Of a stretch of DNA of 64,000 nt, positions 19,051 to 27,459 are shown in pieces. The position numbers were made by a program, and so were the translations under genes. Position 1 is the first letter of the stretch. The number at the start of each line of letters is the position of its first letter. The notes under the pieces are model-generated. The model was not told the origin of the DNA. It did no database searches and saw nothing but the letters and a program-made list of their open reading frames with translations. Location of the stretch: contig PLWS01000002.1 of the NCBI GenBank assembly GCA_003151115.1, positions 558,001-622,000 on the forward strand, read 5' to 3'. Source of the DNA: Vulcanimicrobiota bacterium. GTDB lineage: Bacteria > Vulcanimicrobiota > Vulcanimicrobiia > Vulcanimicrobiales > Vulcanimicrobiaceae.

Positions 19051-19761
19051 ATGTCCAGTTTGAAATTCTCTATCGTCATTCCGACATACAACGAAGCGGG
19101 CGGCATCGAGCGCCTGATTCGCGAGCTTGACGATGTGTTCAAACAGAACGCGCTCGACGGTGAGATTATCGTCGTCGACGACAATTCACCCGACGGTACC
19201 GGGGCTATCGTCGACCGCCTCGCGCAAGAGCTTCCGGTTCGCTGTCTGCACCGGCCCGGCAAGATGGGTCTTGCGAGCGGCGTGATCGATGGGTGGCGCA
19301 CAGCTCGCCCGGAATCCGAAGCGCTGGGCGCGATGGACGCCGACTTCAGTCACGACATCGCGATTCTTCCGAAGCTCGTGCGCGCGCTCGAAGATGGTTA
19401 CGGGTTGGCGGTGGGAAGCCGTTACGTTCGCGGCGGCGGAATTACCAACTGGCCATGGACGCGCATCGTTACCTCGAAGGTCGCGTGCGCGCTGGCGCAG
19501 CCGCTGACGCGCCTCAAAGATATTACGAGCGGCTATTTTTTGGTCCGGCGCTCCGCCATCGAAGGTGTGGCGCTCGATCCGATCGGCTTCAAGATCGGGC
19601 TGGAAGTGATCGCGAAGGGGCATTATGGGAAGGCGCTGGAAGTTCCATACGTGTTTACCGATCGCGTCTCGGGCGAGTCGAAGCTCAACAATAAAGAGAT
19701 ATTCAACTATTTGAAGCAGTTGCGCAAACTCTACGCCGGCCGGATATTCTCGAGGTCATAG
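19051..19761 (+). CDS. Polyprenol-phosphate mannose/glucose synthase (GT2, Dpm1-like)
   Basis: 236 residues. The catalytic GT-A domain is intact: FSIVIPTYNEAGGIERLI, VVDDNSPDGTGAIVD (nucleotide-binding Asp), AMDADFSHD (DxD) and GSRYVRGGGITNWPWTR. The conserved SGYFLVRRSAIE and DRVSGESKLNNKEI complete the Dpm1 signature. It transfers a sugar from a nucleotide donor to polyprenyl phosphate at the inner face of the membrane. No membrane spans are seen at the C-terminus, unlike GtrB-type enzymes. It directly precedes accD (stop TAG 19759-19761, ATG 19762). Confidence 0.85.
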   Translation: MSSLKFSIVIPTYNEAGGIERLIRELDDVFKQNALDGEIIVVDDNSPDGTGAIVDRLAQELPVRCLHRPGKMGLASGVIDGWRTARPESEALGAMDADFSHDIAILPKLVRALEDGYGLAVGSRYVRGGGITNWPWTRIVTSKVACALAQPLTRLKDITSGYFLVRRSAIEGVALDPIGFKIGLEVIAKGHYGKALEVPYVFTDRVSGESKLNNKEIFNYLKQLRKLYAGRIFSRS

Positions 19762-20613
19762 ATGCCTGACTGGCTGCCGCGCCGCCGCGCAAAAAACGAG
19801 CCTGCCGAGGACGCTGCGACGTGGAGCAAGTGCCCGAAGTGCTCCGAGGTTTTGTACCGGCGCGACCTTGCGGCGAACTTGTGGGTGTGTCCGCGCTGTG
19901 GCCACCATTTCCGCATGAGCGCGGTCGACCGTATCAACATTACCGTCGACGGCGACTTTAAGGAGATCGGCGCCGATGTTCTTCCGGGCGATCCTCTTGA
20001 GTGGGTCGACAAAAAGAAATACGCGGCGAAGCTCGCTGGCGATCGCGAGAAATCGCAATTGAGCGAAGCGGTGATCTGTGGAATCGGAAAGATCGGTGGA
20101 TTCGAAACCGCGATCGGCGTGATGGATTTTCACTTCCGCGGCGGTACGATGGGAACCGTGGTCGGCGAACGCATTGCGATGCTGCTCGAACGCGCGCGCG
20201 ACCTTCGCTTGCCGTGCGTGATCTTCACGGCCAGCGGCGGTGCGCGGATGGAAGAGGGCATGCTCGCGCTGATGCAGCTGGCAAAAACGACCGCCGCCGT
20301 CGCGCGCTATCGCGAAGACGGAAACTTTCTGGTGACGGTGCTGACCGATCCGACGACGGGCGGCGTCTCGGCTTCCTTCGCTTTTCAGGCCGACGTGATC
20401 GCCGCCGAGCCCAAAGCAATGATCGGCTTCGCGGGCCGGCGCGTGATCGAACAAACGATCCGGCAGAAACTTCCCGACCAATTTCAGACCGCCGAGTTCT
20501 TGTTGGAGAAGGGCCATATCGATATGGTCGTTCCGCGCGCGGACCTCAAAGCTATGCTGACGCGGTTACTGGATTATGCAGCAGCAGGCCGCTCCCGGAC
20601 CGCGGCCTCGTGA
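19762..20613 (+). CDS. accD: Acetyl-CoA carboxylase carboxyltransferase subunit beta
   Basis: 283 residues. It forms with AccA the transferase that moves CO2 from carboxybiotin to acetyl-CoA, giving malonyl-CoA for fatty acid synthesis. The N-terminal Cys4 zinc ribbon is CPKCSEVLYRRDL and VCPRCGHHF. Crotonase-fold motifs are IFTASGGARMEEGMLALMQL, TDPTTGGVSASFAFQ and IGFAGRRVIEQTI. It overlaps accA by 4 bases, ensuring stoichiometric translation. Biotin carboxylase and BCCP genes are not in this window. Confidence 0.95.
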   Translation: MPDWLPRRRAKNEPAEDAATWSKCPKCSEVLYRRDLAANLWVCPRCGHHFRMSAVDRINITVDGDFKEIGADVLPGDPLEWVDKKKYAAKLAGDREKSQLSEAVICGIGKIGGFETAIGVMDFHFRGGTMGTVVGERIAMLLERARDLRLPCVIFTASGGARMEEGMLALMQLAKTTAAVARYREDGNFLVTVLTDPTTGGVSASFAFQADVIAAEPKAMIGFAGRRVIEQTIRQKLPDQFQTAEFLLEKGHIDMVVPRADLKAMLTRLLDYAAAGRSRTAAS

Positions 20614-21590
20614 ATTTGATCGTGGAACGCGAAAGAGGGCTGCTCGAACTCGAAAAGCGCATTGCCGAGCTCCGCGAGGCAAACGCTGCGCAGTCGCTCG
20701 ATCTTTCGTCCGAAATTCGCGCGCTCGAAGAAAAATACTCGCAGATTCAACGCGAGATCTTCGGTTCGATGACGCCGTGGCAAAAAGTCCACATGGCGCG
20801 GCATCCGAACCGGCCGACCGCGTCGGATTATATCGCGGAGTTTGCGCAGTTCGACGAACTCCACGGCGACCGCCATTTCCGCGACGATCATGCGATCGTC
20901 GGCGGCTTCGCGAAACTGGGCGAGCGCGCGGTAATGGTCATCGCGCAACAGCGCGGCCGCGACACCAAAGAGAACCTGCGACGCAATTTCGGCATGCCCT
21001 CGCCCGAGGGATACCGCAAGGTCCAGCGCTTGGCGCATTTGGCGTCGCACCTGGGTTTGCCCATCGTGACCTTCGTCGACACCAAAGGCGCCGATCCGGG
21101 CATCGGCTCGGAAGAGCGGGCCCAATCTGAAGCTATTGCGGCGTGCCTGTACGAGTTCACGATCGCGCGCGTGCCGATCGTTGCGACCGTGATCGGCGAA
21201 GGCGGCAGCGGCGGCGCGCTCGCGCTCAGCATCGCCGACCGGATCATCATGCTCGAGCACAGCTACTATTCGGTTGCGAGCCCCGAAGGATGCGCGGCGA
21301 TTCTGTGGAGCGACGCATCGAAAGCTGAAGAAGCCGCCGCGCGGCTCAAACTAACCGCGCAAGATCTGCTCCAGTTCGGTATCGCCGACGAAATCGTGCC
21401 CGAACCGACGGGCGGCGCGCACCGCGATCCAGCGGGGACGATCTCGCGCGTGTTGAAGAATATCAGCGATGCCCTCGGCGAGCTTTCGAGCTTGCCGGCG
21501 GCGCAGCTGAAAGAGGCGCGCTATCAGAAGTATCGGCGAATAGGCGCATGGCAAACCGAGCGCCTGGAAACGGTAAAAACCGGCCCGTGA
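20610..21590 (+). CDS. accA: Acetyl-CoA carboxylase carboxyltransferase subunit alpha
   Basis: 326 residues from GTG 20610, whose last bases form the accD stop (GTGA). The N-terminal coiled-coil (ERGLLELEKRIAELREANAA) and MTPWQKVHMARHPNRPTASD are typical. Catalytic-core motifs follow: FDELHGDRHFRDDHAIVGG, GMPSPEGYRKVQRLA, FVDTKGADPGIGSEERAQSE, GEGGSGGALALSIAD and YYSVASPEGCAAILW. The same frame is open far upstream inside accD, but that part is meaningless. It is followed by an FtsB-like gene that starts within its stop codon. Confidence 0.95.
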   Translation: MNLIVERERGLLELEKRIAELREANAAQSLDLSSEIRALEEKYSQIQREIFGSMTPWQKVHMARHPNRPTASDYIAEFAQFDELHGDRHFRDDHAIVGGFAKLGERAVMVIAQQRGRDTKENLRRNFGMPSPEGYRKVQRLAHLASHLGLPIVTFVDTKGADPGIGSEERAQSEAIAACLYEFTIARVPIVATVIGEGGSGGALALSIADRIIMLEHSYYSVASPEGCAAILWSDASKAEEAAARLKLTAQDLLQFGIADEIVPEPTGGAHRDPAGTISRVLKNISDALGELSSLPAAQLKEARYQKYRRIGAWQTERLETVKTGP

Positions 21591-21892
21591 AAAAGCGCGC
21601 GGCTCAGGTTTTTCGTCTCCTGAGCCGCATGGCCGTCGCCGCGATGGTCCTGATAGCGGCAACCCTGGTCTCGATCCAGTTCGCACACATCGTCAACGAA
21701 AACGTAGCGATGGCTCGCTCGCTTTCTTCGGTGCAAAAAGATATTGGCGTGCTGGCGCACCGCAAACTCAGCGAGCAGCGCGAGATCCGGCGCTTGATGG
21801 ATCCGCAAGGCGCCGTTCCCGAGATCCACGACCGGCTGCATTTGGTCGGTCCCAACGAAACGATCATTTACGTAAAACCGCCGAGGCAATGA
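21587..21892 (+). CDS. FtsB/DivIC-like single-span coiled-coil protein
   Basis: About 101 residues from GTG 21587, overlapping the accA stop (GTGA); an ATG at 21548 would add 13 residues. A basic cytoplasmic start (KKRAAQVFRLLSR) is followed by one membrane span (MAVAAMVLIAATLVSIQF) and then a helical extracytoplasmic part (ENVAMARSLSSVQKDIGVLA, LSEQREIRRLMDPQG) ending in a short globular tail. This topology is that of divisome proteins of the FtsB/FtsL/DivIC group, which link FtsQ to FtsWI. Identity as FtsB is inferred from topology, since there is no catalytic motif. Confidence 0.55.
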   Translation: MKKRAAQVFRLLSRMAVAAMVLIAATLVSIQFAHIVNENVAMARSLSSVQKDIGVLAHRKLSEQREIRRLMDPQGAVPEIHDRLHLVGPNETIIYVKPPRQ

Positions 21893-22254
21893 ACGGCGAG
21901 ACGCAGCCAGGCGTCGTCATCAACGTCCACGCATTCGGAGCCGTCGTCCGCCTATCCGACGGCCGCTTGGCGAGCGTTCCCGCCGTCGATCTCTCCAGAA
22001 ATCACGACGCTTACGAACGCGCGCTCGCGCGGCGCAAGCCAGTAGAGTTCATGGTGACCGGAGATGACCGGCACCCGCTCGCCATGCTCGCACCGCAGAT
22101 GCATGATGCCGATCTCGAAGAGCAGATCGCACAGTATCTCAAGATGACGCAAGAGTGGGAGAAGCCGGACGTGCCGCCCGCGCACGAACGGCATTTTTTG
22201 CGCAAGAAACGCCGCGCCGCACTTTTCGAGTCGCGACACAGCCCTGACAGCTAA
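21889..22254 (+). CDS. S1-like RNA-binding domain protein
   Basis: 121 residues starting four bases inside the previous gene. The N-terminal half, PGVVINVHAFGAVVRLSDGR followed by LASVPAVDL, is an S1/OB-fold pattern (GxVxxVxxFGAxVxLxDGxxG). The C-terminal half is charged and helical (DLEEQIAQYLKMTQEWEKPD, FLRKKRRAALFESR). Small S1 proteins next to divisome FtsB/DivIC genes are known (YabR in Bacillus lies beside divIC), which supports both calls. Function is probably RNA-related; no more can be said. Confidence 0.65.
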   Translation: MNGETQPGVVINVHAFGAVVRLSDGRLASVPAVDLSRNHDAYERALARRKPVEFMVTGDDRHPLAMLAPQMHDADLEEQIAQYLKMTQEWEKPDVPPAHERHFLRKKRRAALFESRHSPDS

Positions 22255-23113
22255 AGCCCTCATCAGCATCGGCACAAACTCGACGCGAGCGCTCGTCGTG
22301 GAGTTCGATCCAGCGCCGAAGATTCTGCTGCAGCGTTCGACCGGGACGCGGATAGGCGAGGGGTTGCGCGACAGCGGGCGGTTGGGCGAAGACGCCATGC
22401 TTCGTACACTAAAAGCGATCGAGGAGCACATCGTTGCTGTTCGAGAATTTCGACCGGCCCTGAAGGCAATCGCGACAAGTGCGTTGCGACGCGCGGATAA
22501 CGCGGACGAGTTCGCCCGGGCTGTTGAATCTGTCACCGGCGTACCACTGGAAATAATCAGCGGCGAAGAAGAGGCACGCTGTTCTTACGAAGGCGCAGTC
22601 TCCGGATTGCCGGCCGGACAAACGTACGGCGTGCTCGACGTCGGCGGAGGCAGCTCGGAATACGCAACGCGCAACGCCCACGCCTCGCTTGAAATCGGCG
22701 CGGTGCGCTTGACGGAGCGGTTTCCGAGGCTTAGCGGGATCGCCGGTCCCGATGAAATCGAGCGGGCGCGCTCGTACGTGAGAACTGCGCTCCGGCCACT
22801 TGGGGATTTCGCGAAAGTCAATCGGCTGATCGTCGTTGGCGGCAGTGCGACGACGTCGCGCTCCGTGATCGCGGGCCGGCGTATGGCGGAGCCTTACGAG
22901 GGGTTGACGCGCGCAGATTTGGCAAGCGTCGTCATGCGGCTAGCGTCGCTGGCTCTGGAAGAGCGAAAAGAACTGCCCGGCATGGTCGCGCAGCGCGCCG
23001 ACATCTTACTCGCCGGCGCCCTTGTTCTCGACGAAGCTTGTGCGCTAACCGGGCACTCCGAAGCAATCGTTTCGACCAACGATCTGCTGCTCGGCTACCT
23101 GCTGCGCCACTAG
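22244..23113 (+). CDS. Ppx/GppA-family exopolyphosphatase/pppGpp phosphatase
   Basis: The first ATP-fold phosphate loop, ISIGTNSTRALVVEF, is encoded at about 22262-22306, so translation must begin upstream of the GTG at 22298. The only near-cognate codon with the right distance is CTG 22244, overlapping the S1-domain gene; no ATG, GTG or TTG is in frame there. Downstream motifs ATSALRRADNADEF, ISGEEEARCSYEGAV, VLDVGGGSSEYA and IVVGGSATTS are those of the Ppx/GppA ASKHA fold. It hydrolyses polyphosphate or pppGpp. At about 290 residues it lacks the C-terminal HD domain, as in the short Ppx1-type enzymes. Confidence 0.8.
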   Translation: MTAKALISIGTNSTRALVVEFDPAPKILLQRSTGTRIGEGLRDSGRLGEDAMLRTLKAIEEHIVAVREFRPALKAIATSALRRADNADEFARAVESVTGVPLEIISGEEEARCSYEGAVSGLPAGQTYGVLDVGGGSSEYATRNAHASLEIGAVRLTERFPRLSGIAGPDEIERARSYVRTALRPLGDFAKVNRLIVVGGSATTSRSVIAGRRMAEPYEGLTRADLASVVMRLASLALEERKELPGMVAQRADILLAGALVLDEACALTGHSEAIVSTNDLLLGYLLRH

Positions 23114-23137
23114 CGGACCGGAGCGCCGTGCGTAGAA

Positions 23138-23671
23138 GTGCGCATGATGAGCGATAGCGAGGTTTTCCGGGCCGTGCTCGACGCGCGGCGCGCGTGGAGC
23201 TACTACTTAGACGCGACCGAGGAAGACGAAGAAGAGCTGTACGAAGCGTACCTCGAGACCGCGACCGAGGCCATTCCGTACGTCGGCGGTTTGATTGAGC
23301 TCTGCGTTGAGGCAAATCTCATCGCCATCTCCGCGCACGACCGCGAGGATCGCTACGTCGATCTAGCCGCGACCGGTGCGCGCGTGCATGCCGACGCGAT
23401 CATCGAAATCGCCGGCGACATCGTGCTGGGACATTCGGATGAATTGCCGTCATTCGAACGCCGCTCCCGCGAAGAAGACGAAGAGACGCGCTTCAACCGC
23501 GCACGTGAAGTCTTCCGCGAGATGAACCGCCCCAACGTCAGCCGCGCCGTCGAAGAATTGCGGCAGCTGCGTGAAGAAGCGCTGCGCGGCGGTCAAAGCA
23601 AACTCGCGGAAAAGCTCTCGCACGTGCTGGGCCTGCTGCAAATTTCTCCGCCGCGCCTGACGAGCGACTAG
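23138..23671 (+). CDS. Hypothetical acidic alpha-helical protein
   Basis: 177 residues from ATG 23138 (or the second Met at 23147). It is highly acidic in ATEEDEEELYEAYLETATEA and helical throughout, with a long charged C-terminal half (RSREEDEETRFNRAREVFRE, VEELRQLREEALRGGQSKLA). No domain is recognised. It closes the rightward operon, 24 bases after ppx, and its end overlaps by 4 bases the convergent H1-like gene. A role in protein-protein contacts seems likely from composition alone. Confidence 0.6.
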   Translation: MRMMSDSEVFRAVLDARRAWSYYLDATEEDEEELYEAYLETATEAIPYVGGLIELCVEANLIAISAHDREDRYVDLAATGARVHADAIIEIAGDIVLGHSDELPSFERRSREEDEETRFNRAREVFREMNRPNVSRAVEELRQLREEALRGGQSKLAEKLSHVLGLLQISPPRLTSD

Positions 23672-23901
23672 CGCTTTTTTTTCGGAACTTTATCGCCTTC
23701 GGCGCGCGCTTCGGAAAGGCCGATCGCGATGGCTTGCTTGCGGCTTGTGACTTTCTTGCCGCTGCGGCCCGACTTCAGCTCGCCGCGCTTCATCTCGTGC
23801 ATGGTGCGTTCGACTTTACGCGATGCTTTGGGTCCGTACTTCCGCGTGCTCTTCTTACGGCTGGTCGTTTTCTTGCGGCCGCTCTTGCGTTTTCTTGCCA
23901 T
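23668..23901 (-). CDS. Lys/Arg-rich H1-like protein (DUF6496-type)
   Basis: 77 residues, more than a third Lys or Arg. The N-terminus is a run of KR/SR/KK pairs (RKRKSGRKKTTSRKKSTRK) and the C-terminus carries VTSRKQAIAIGLSEARAEG, the signature of the bacterial DUF6496 family. Such proteins are thought to bind nucleic acid like histone H1 tails, but this is not established. A strong AGGAGG lies just before the ATG. It is preceded, 15 bases away, by a 58-codon gene on the same strand. Confidence 0.7.
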   Translation of the reverse strand: MARKRKSGRKKTTSRKKSTRKYGPKASRKVERTMHEMKRGELKSGRSGKKVTSRKQAIAIGLSEARAEGDKVPKKKR

Positions 23902-23916
23902 ACGGTACCTCCTACC

Positions 23917-24093
23917 CTATTCGGTACTGGGCGCGCTGTTGACGTCGCCCGACGATTTTTTCACTAACCCTTGCCTAAGCTCGTCGCGGAGCTCGGCCAG
24001 CGCGGGGTCGAGCCCGCCCTGCTGATCGAGGCGTTCCAGCGCGAGCAACAGCCGGTTAGCGCGCGCCGCGTCGGACCGTATCACGATCTCCAT
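23917..24093 (-). CDS. 58-residue hypothetical protein upstream of the H1-like gene
   Basis: Starts at ATG 24093 and ends TAG 23917-23919. The product begins MEIVIRSDAARANRLLLALE, continues with a helical segment (LDPALAELRDELRQGLVKK) and a polar tail ending SAPSTE. It looks like a small amphipathic helical hairpin with periodic Leu. Coding character is good and it is co-oriented with the DUF6496-type gene 15 bases later, so the two are probably one transcript. No family is recognised. Confidence 0.55.
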   Translation of the reverse strand: MEIVIRSDAARANRLLLALERLDQQGGLDPALAELRDELRQGLVKKSSGDVNSAPSTE

Positions 24094-24242
24094 AAATCAC
24101 TCTTACCCCGAACGAGCCATTTGATCCATCGAGCGCCATGACGGAAGCGCTCACCCGTTACGCGAGGGCATCGGGCGAGGACTAGTCTGCCGGGGCGCAC
24201 AAAGCGCGCGCATGGCCGATCCGGCGAACCCGGAACCTCCCG

Positions 24243-25169
24243 CTATAACCGCTCGATCAAGGGGCGTAAGTCGAAGCGGCCACGCGATTGCGTCAGCCGC
24301 TTCCACAGGTCGCCAATTTTGTTGACGCGCTTGACGGCATTGAGCATCCTAAAGTCTGGCGGCTCGATTCCGCGCTCGACTTCGTCCCAAGCCACCGGCA
24401 TAGAAACGCCCGCAAACGCGTTCGGCCGCACGGAATAAATCGAAGCCAGCGTCGCGCCGGAACGGTTTTGATTGTAGTCGAGGTGAACTTTGTCGCGCGG
24501 CCGGTTCGCGACTTTGTATTCGACCGTGAAGACGTCGCGATGCGCGCGGGCGAGCTCGTGTCCAAGCTTCTTTGAGAACGCCCAGACTTCGTGCTGCGCC
24601 GGCCCGCGTTTGATACCGACATAGATATGCATGCCGCGGCCGCCGGAGGTTTTGGCGAAGACCGTCATCCCCAAACCTTCGAGCGCGTCGCGCACGATGA
24701 GCGCCGCCTCGCGCACAAGCCCAAAGGGCGCCTCTTTTTCCGGATCAAGATCGAAATGCAGCACGTCCGGTTGATCGGGCGAGTCGCAAAAGCCATACCA
24801 GGGATTGAGATCGATGCAGCCCAGGTTGATGAGCCACAAAAGGGACGCCAAATCATTGGCGATCGGAAAGTCGATGATGCCCTTTCCGTGCTCGACCGGG
24901 CATGTTTTGATCCATTCCGGCCGCGAAGCCGGTGTGCGCTTCATGAAGAAGAATTCGCCCTCGATACCATTGGGGTAGCGTTTCATGACTATCGCGCGGT
25001 CGCGCAAGTGGGGCAAGAGCGCTGGCGCGATACCTTCGTAATATTCAAGCAGATCGCGCTTTCGCAAACCCAGCGTCGGCCAGAAAACCTTGTTGAGGTT
25101 TGTGAGCGGAAGGGACTTGCCCGCGATCTTGATCGTCGCAGCTTCGACGTTTTTCGGAATCAGGCTCAC
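24243..25169 (-). CDS. LigD-type DNA polymerase/primase domain protein
   Basis: About 308 residues from GTG 25169, which overlaps the hydrolase stop (GTGA). It matches the polymerase module of LigD (archaeo-eukaryotic primase fold): NLNKVFWPTLGLRKRDLLEY, YPNGIEGEFFFMKRTP, then the catalytic DxD in HFDLDPEKEAPF, KTSGGRGMHIYVGI and FTVEYKVANRPRDKVHLDYN. In non-homologous end joining this unit adds (ribo)nucleotides to broken ends with Ku. Neither ligase nor phosphoesterase domain is attached and no ku gene is visible here, so it is the stand-alone form. Confidence 0.9.
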   Translation of the reverse strand: MSLIPKNVEAATIKIAGKSLPLTNLNKVFWPTLGLRKRDLLEYYEGIAPALLPHLRDRAIVMKRYPNGIEGEFFFMKRTPASRPEWIKTCPVEHGKGIIDFPIANDLASLLWLINLGCIDLNPWYGFCDSPDQPDVLHFDLDPEKEAPFGLVREAALIVRDALEGLGMTVFAKTSGGRGMHIYVGIKRGPAQHEVWAFSKKLGHELARAHRDVFTVEYKVANRPRDKVHLDYNQNRSGATLASIYSVRPNAFAGVSMPVAWDEVERGIEPPDFRMLNAVKRVNKIGDLWKRLTQSRGRFDLRPLIERL

Positions 25170-25822
25170 GGCGCGCCGCCCTCCGGCAGGTGCGCTGCAA
25201 ACCATTGTTGCGCGAGCATCGTGACTTCTTCCAGTGCACCCGGCTCTTCGAAGAGATGCGTGGCGCCTGGAACGACGGTAACCTTGCTGTTTTGCAAGCG
25301 CGAAGCGGCTGCCCGGTTCAAGTCGAGCACAATCGGATCGCGCGAACCGACGATCAGTAAGACGGGCGCCGCAACCGAGGCGAGCGCCTCTCCCGCCAAA
25401 TCCGGACGCCCGCCGCGCGAGACGACCGCCCGCACGTCATTTCGCTGCGATGCCGCAACAAGCGCGGCTGCCGCCCCCGTGCTGGCGCCGAAATACCCGA
25501 TTGGCAAGACTTGCAGCTCCGTCTGAGACCGCGCCCATGCCGTTGCGTCCACCATTCTTCGCGAAAGCAGCCCGATATCGAATCGCAATTCGCCCGAGCG
25601 GTTGTCGATGCGCTCTTCATCCGCGGTCAGCAGATCCATTAAGAGCGTCGCGAAGCCAGATTGGCTCAGGCTACCGGCAACAAAACGGTTGCGCGGACTG
25701 TGCCTGCCGCTGCCGCTGCCATGCGCGAAAATGATGAGTCCGCGCGCTTTTGTATCCGGCATTCCGAGCGTGCCGGCAAGCCGGTTGCCATCGGCACGCA
25801 GTTCGACCTCGCGCTCACTCAT
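25166..25822 (-). CDS. Alpha/beta hydrolase (dienelactone hydrolase-like)
   Basis: 218 residues. Fold landmarks: GLIIFAHGSGSGRHSPRNRF (oxyanion strand), nucleophile elbow GYFGASTGAAAAL with Ser, VLLIVGSRDPIVLDLNRAAA (Asp) and the catalytic His in GATHLFEEPG. Proteins of this type are found fused or adjacent to the phosphoribosyltransferase-like protein seen here, and the 4-base overlaps on both sides confirm a coupled trio with LigD polymerase. The natural ester or phospho-ester substrate is not known. Confidence 0.8.
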   Translation of the reverse strand: MSEREVELRADGNRLAGTLGMPDTKARGLIIFAHGSGSGRHSPRNRFVAGSLSQSGFATLLMDLLTADEERIDNRSGELRFDIGLLSRRMVDATAWARSQTELQVLPIGYFGASTGAAAALVAASQRNDVRAVVSRGGRPDLAGEALASVAAPVLLIVGSRDPIVLDLNRAAASRLQNSKVTVVPGATHLFEEPGALEEVTMLAQQWFAAHLPEGGAP

Positions 25823-26466
25823 TGCGTTTCAGCCAATCGCGAGCGTCGCAGCATGTCGCCCACCTCGTCGTCGGTCACTTGCCGGAAATCATCGTACCAC
25901 GCGCCGACGCCGCGAAACGGCTCGGGAGTCGCGACGCAGACCATTTCGTCGACGTACCGCGCGATGTTGGCACAGGTATCGGCAGGTGCGACCGGTACCG
26001 CAACGATGATTTTGCTGGGCGAGCGAGCGCGCAGCGCGAGCACGGCCGCATACATGCTTGCCCCGGTGGCGAGACCGTCGTCGATCAGGATAACGGGTCT
26101 TCCCGAAACGTCCGGCGCAGGTATACCGCCGCGGTACGTTTCCTCGCGGCGCCGGAGTTCTTCCAGTTCGGTTTGCGTGACCGCTTTCAGCGTTGCATCG
26201 TCGATCCCGAGTTGGGCGAGCGTATCTTCGTTGAGGACGCGTACGCCGCCCGACGCAATTGCACCCATCGCGAGTTCTTCATGCCCGGGGACGCCGAGCT
26301 TACGCACTACGAAGACGTCGAGCGGCGCGTGCAGCGCTCGCGCGACCTCGTAGGCCACGGGAACTCCGCCGCGCGGGAGCGCCAGCACGTAGGCGCCCAT
26401 ATCCTTATAAGCCGACAGTTTCCCGGCCAGCTGTCTACCTGCGTCGGCGCGATCTCTGAAGATCAT
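25819..26466 (-). CDS. Phosphoribosyltransferase-fold protein
   Basis: About 215 residues read from ATG 26466 (MIFRDRADAGRQLAGKL); a longer form would start at 26490. PRTase elements are VLALPRGGVPVAYEVARAL, the hood segment DVFVVRKLGVPGHEELAMGA, and the PRPP-binding loop VILIDDGLATGASMYAA. The insert between, with EDTLAQLGIDDATLKAV and EELRRREETYRGG, is typical of the uncharacterised COG1926 group. In related genomes this domain is fused to the kind of hydrolase encoded next to it. Substrate unknown. It is the first gene of the minus-strand trio. Confidence 0.82.
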   Translation of the reverse strand: MIFRDRADAGRQLAGKLSAYKDMGAYVLALPRGGVPVAYEVARALHAPLDVFVVRKLGVPGHEELAMGAIASGGVRVLNEDTLAQLGIDDATLKAVTQTELEELRRREETYRGGIPAPDVSGRPVILIDDGLATGASMYAAVLALRARSPSKIIVAVPVAPADTCANIARYVDEMVCVATPEPFRGVGAWYDDFRQVTDDEVGDMLRRSRLAETQ

Positions 26467-26576
26467 CCCTGGGATTTCTTCTCCAAGCAAGCAGGTTTGG
26501 AAACGGTTGCCCGCCCGCCCTCTGCCCGTCGCGCATGGGTAAGTATTCTACCGACTCACCAAAGGGAGGAAGCGAG

Positions 26577-27029
26577 ATGGCGGTACGTATGGACCCCAAT
26601 GAATTATGGCAACGTTCGCGGGGCGTAATCAACCAAGCCGTCGGCCGCGGCGCCGAGATCCTGGCCGACCGCGTCGAGCATTACGGCACCGTTGCGAGCG
26701 ACATCGGTGAAGTGCTGTGCGAGAAAGGCGAACCTCAGGTTGCCGATTTTGCAGACATGCTGGCCGTCGGCGTCAGCGATGCGGCGAGCTATTTGCGCAC
26801 GCACGACGGCACCACGCTATGGAGCGACGCGCAAGAATTCGCCCGCGGGCGCAGCTGGCTGCTGGCCGGGATCGGCGTAGTCGGCGGCATGGCTGTGGCA
26901 CGCGCGGTGCGCAGCGCTAACCGGATGCGCGATTGGGAGCAGCCCGATTACGTCGAGTCTTATGCACAATCGCAACCCACATTCGGCGAATCGTCGCTAA
27001 ACGGCGGGCGGTACGACGAACGGTTATGA
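26577..27029 (+). CDS. Hypothetical protein with one C-terminal hydrophobic segment
   Basis: 150 residues from ATG 26577, chosen because GGGAGGAAGCG precedes it directly. It is alpha-helical, with a polar front (ELWQRSRGVINQAVGRGAEI) and a likely membrane helix LLAGIGVVGGMAVARAV near residue 105, then an acidic tail. Such proteins with an amphipathic helix region and one span are typical of stress-related envelope proteins (DUF3618/YtxH-like), which also fits the next gene. No catalytic motif. It is divergent from the PRTase gene. Confidence 0.6.
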   Translation: MAVRMDPNELWQRSRGVINQAVGRGAEILADRVEHYGTVASDIGEVLCEKGEPQVADFADMLAVGVSDAASYLRTHDGTTLWSDAQEFARGRSWLLAGIGVVGGMAVARAVRSANRMRDWEQPDYVESYAQSQPTFGESSLNGGRYDERL

Positions 27030-27055
27030 GCGCGAAGCGTGAAGGAGGACATAGC

Positions 27056-27439
27056 ATGGATCAAGAGCGGTATGAATTTCACGAAGTAGAACACGCGCGC
27101 GAGAAGGGTCTCGTGCAAGGTGCGAAGGATGCGATCGGCAGCGCAGGCATGCGCATGCGGCATGTCACGGTCGAGAACCCGATGGGCATGCTGCTGGTCG
27201 GAATGGCGGTCGGGTTTCTGGTCGGCATGATGCTGCCGGTCACCCGTTTCGAGTCGGAGAGGATCGGGCCGATGACCGATCAGATGAAAAACAAAATGCG
27301 CGAAGCCGGCGGCGAAATCGTGCGTCGCGGCGGCGAGGTCATCAAGGATACGATCGAGGCGTCAAAAGAAGCCGCCACGGCTTCGATTCGTTTGCAAACC
27401 GCGGAGATGATGCCCGACGACGCGTCGTCGATGACCTAG
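27056..27439 (+). CDS. YtxH/DUF3618-like membrane-associated helical protein
   Basis: About 127 residues from ATG 27056, preceded by AAGGAGG. A polar, charged N-terminus (YEFHEVEHAREKGLVQGAKD) leads to one membrane helix, MGMLLVGMAVGFLVGMMLP. A helical, charged C-terminus follows (QMKNKMREAGGEIVRRGGEV, EASKEAATASIRLQ) of the apolipoprotein-like or YtxH type. It is 26 bases downstream of a similar protein, so both are probably one operon, ended by the hairpin at 27460-27503. Confidence 0.65.
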   Translation: MDQERYEFHEVEHAREKGLVQGAKDAIGSAGMRMRHVTVENPMGMLLVGMAVGFLVGMMLPVTRFESERIGPMTDQMKNKMREAGGEIVRRGGEVIKDTIEASKEAATASIRLQTAEMMPDDASSMT

Positions 27440-27459
27440 AGAACTGCTTTCCAGGCAGT

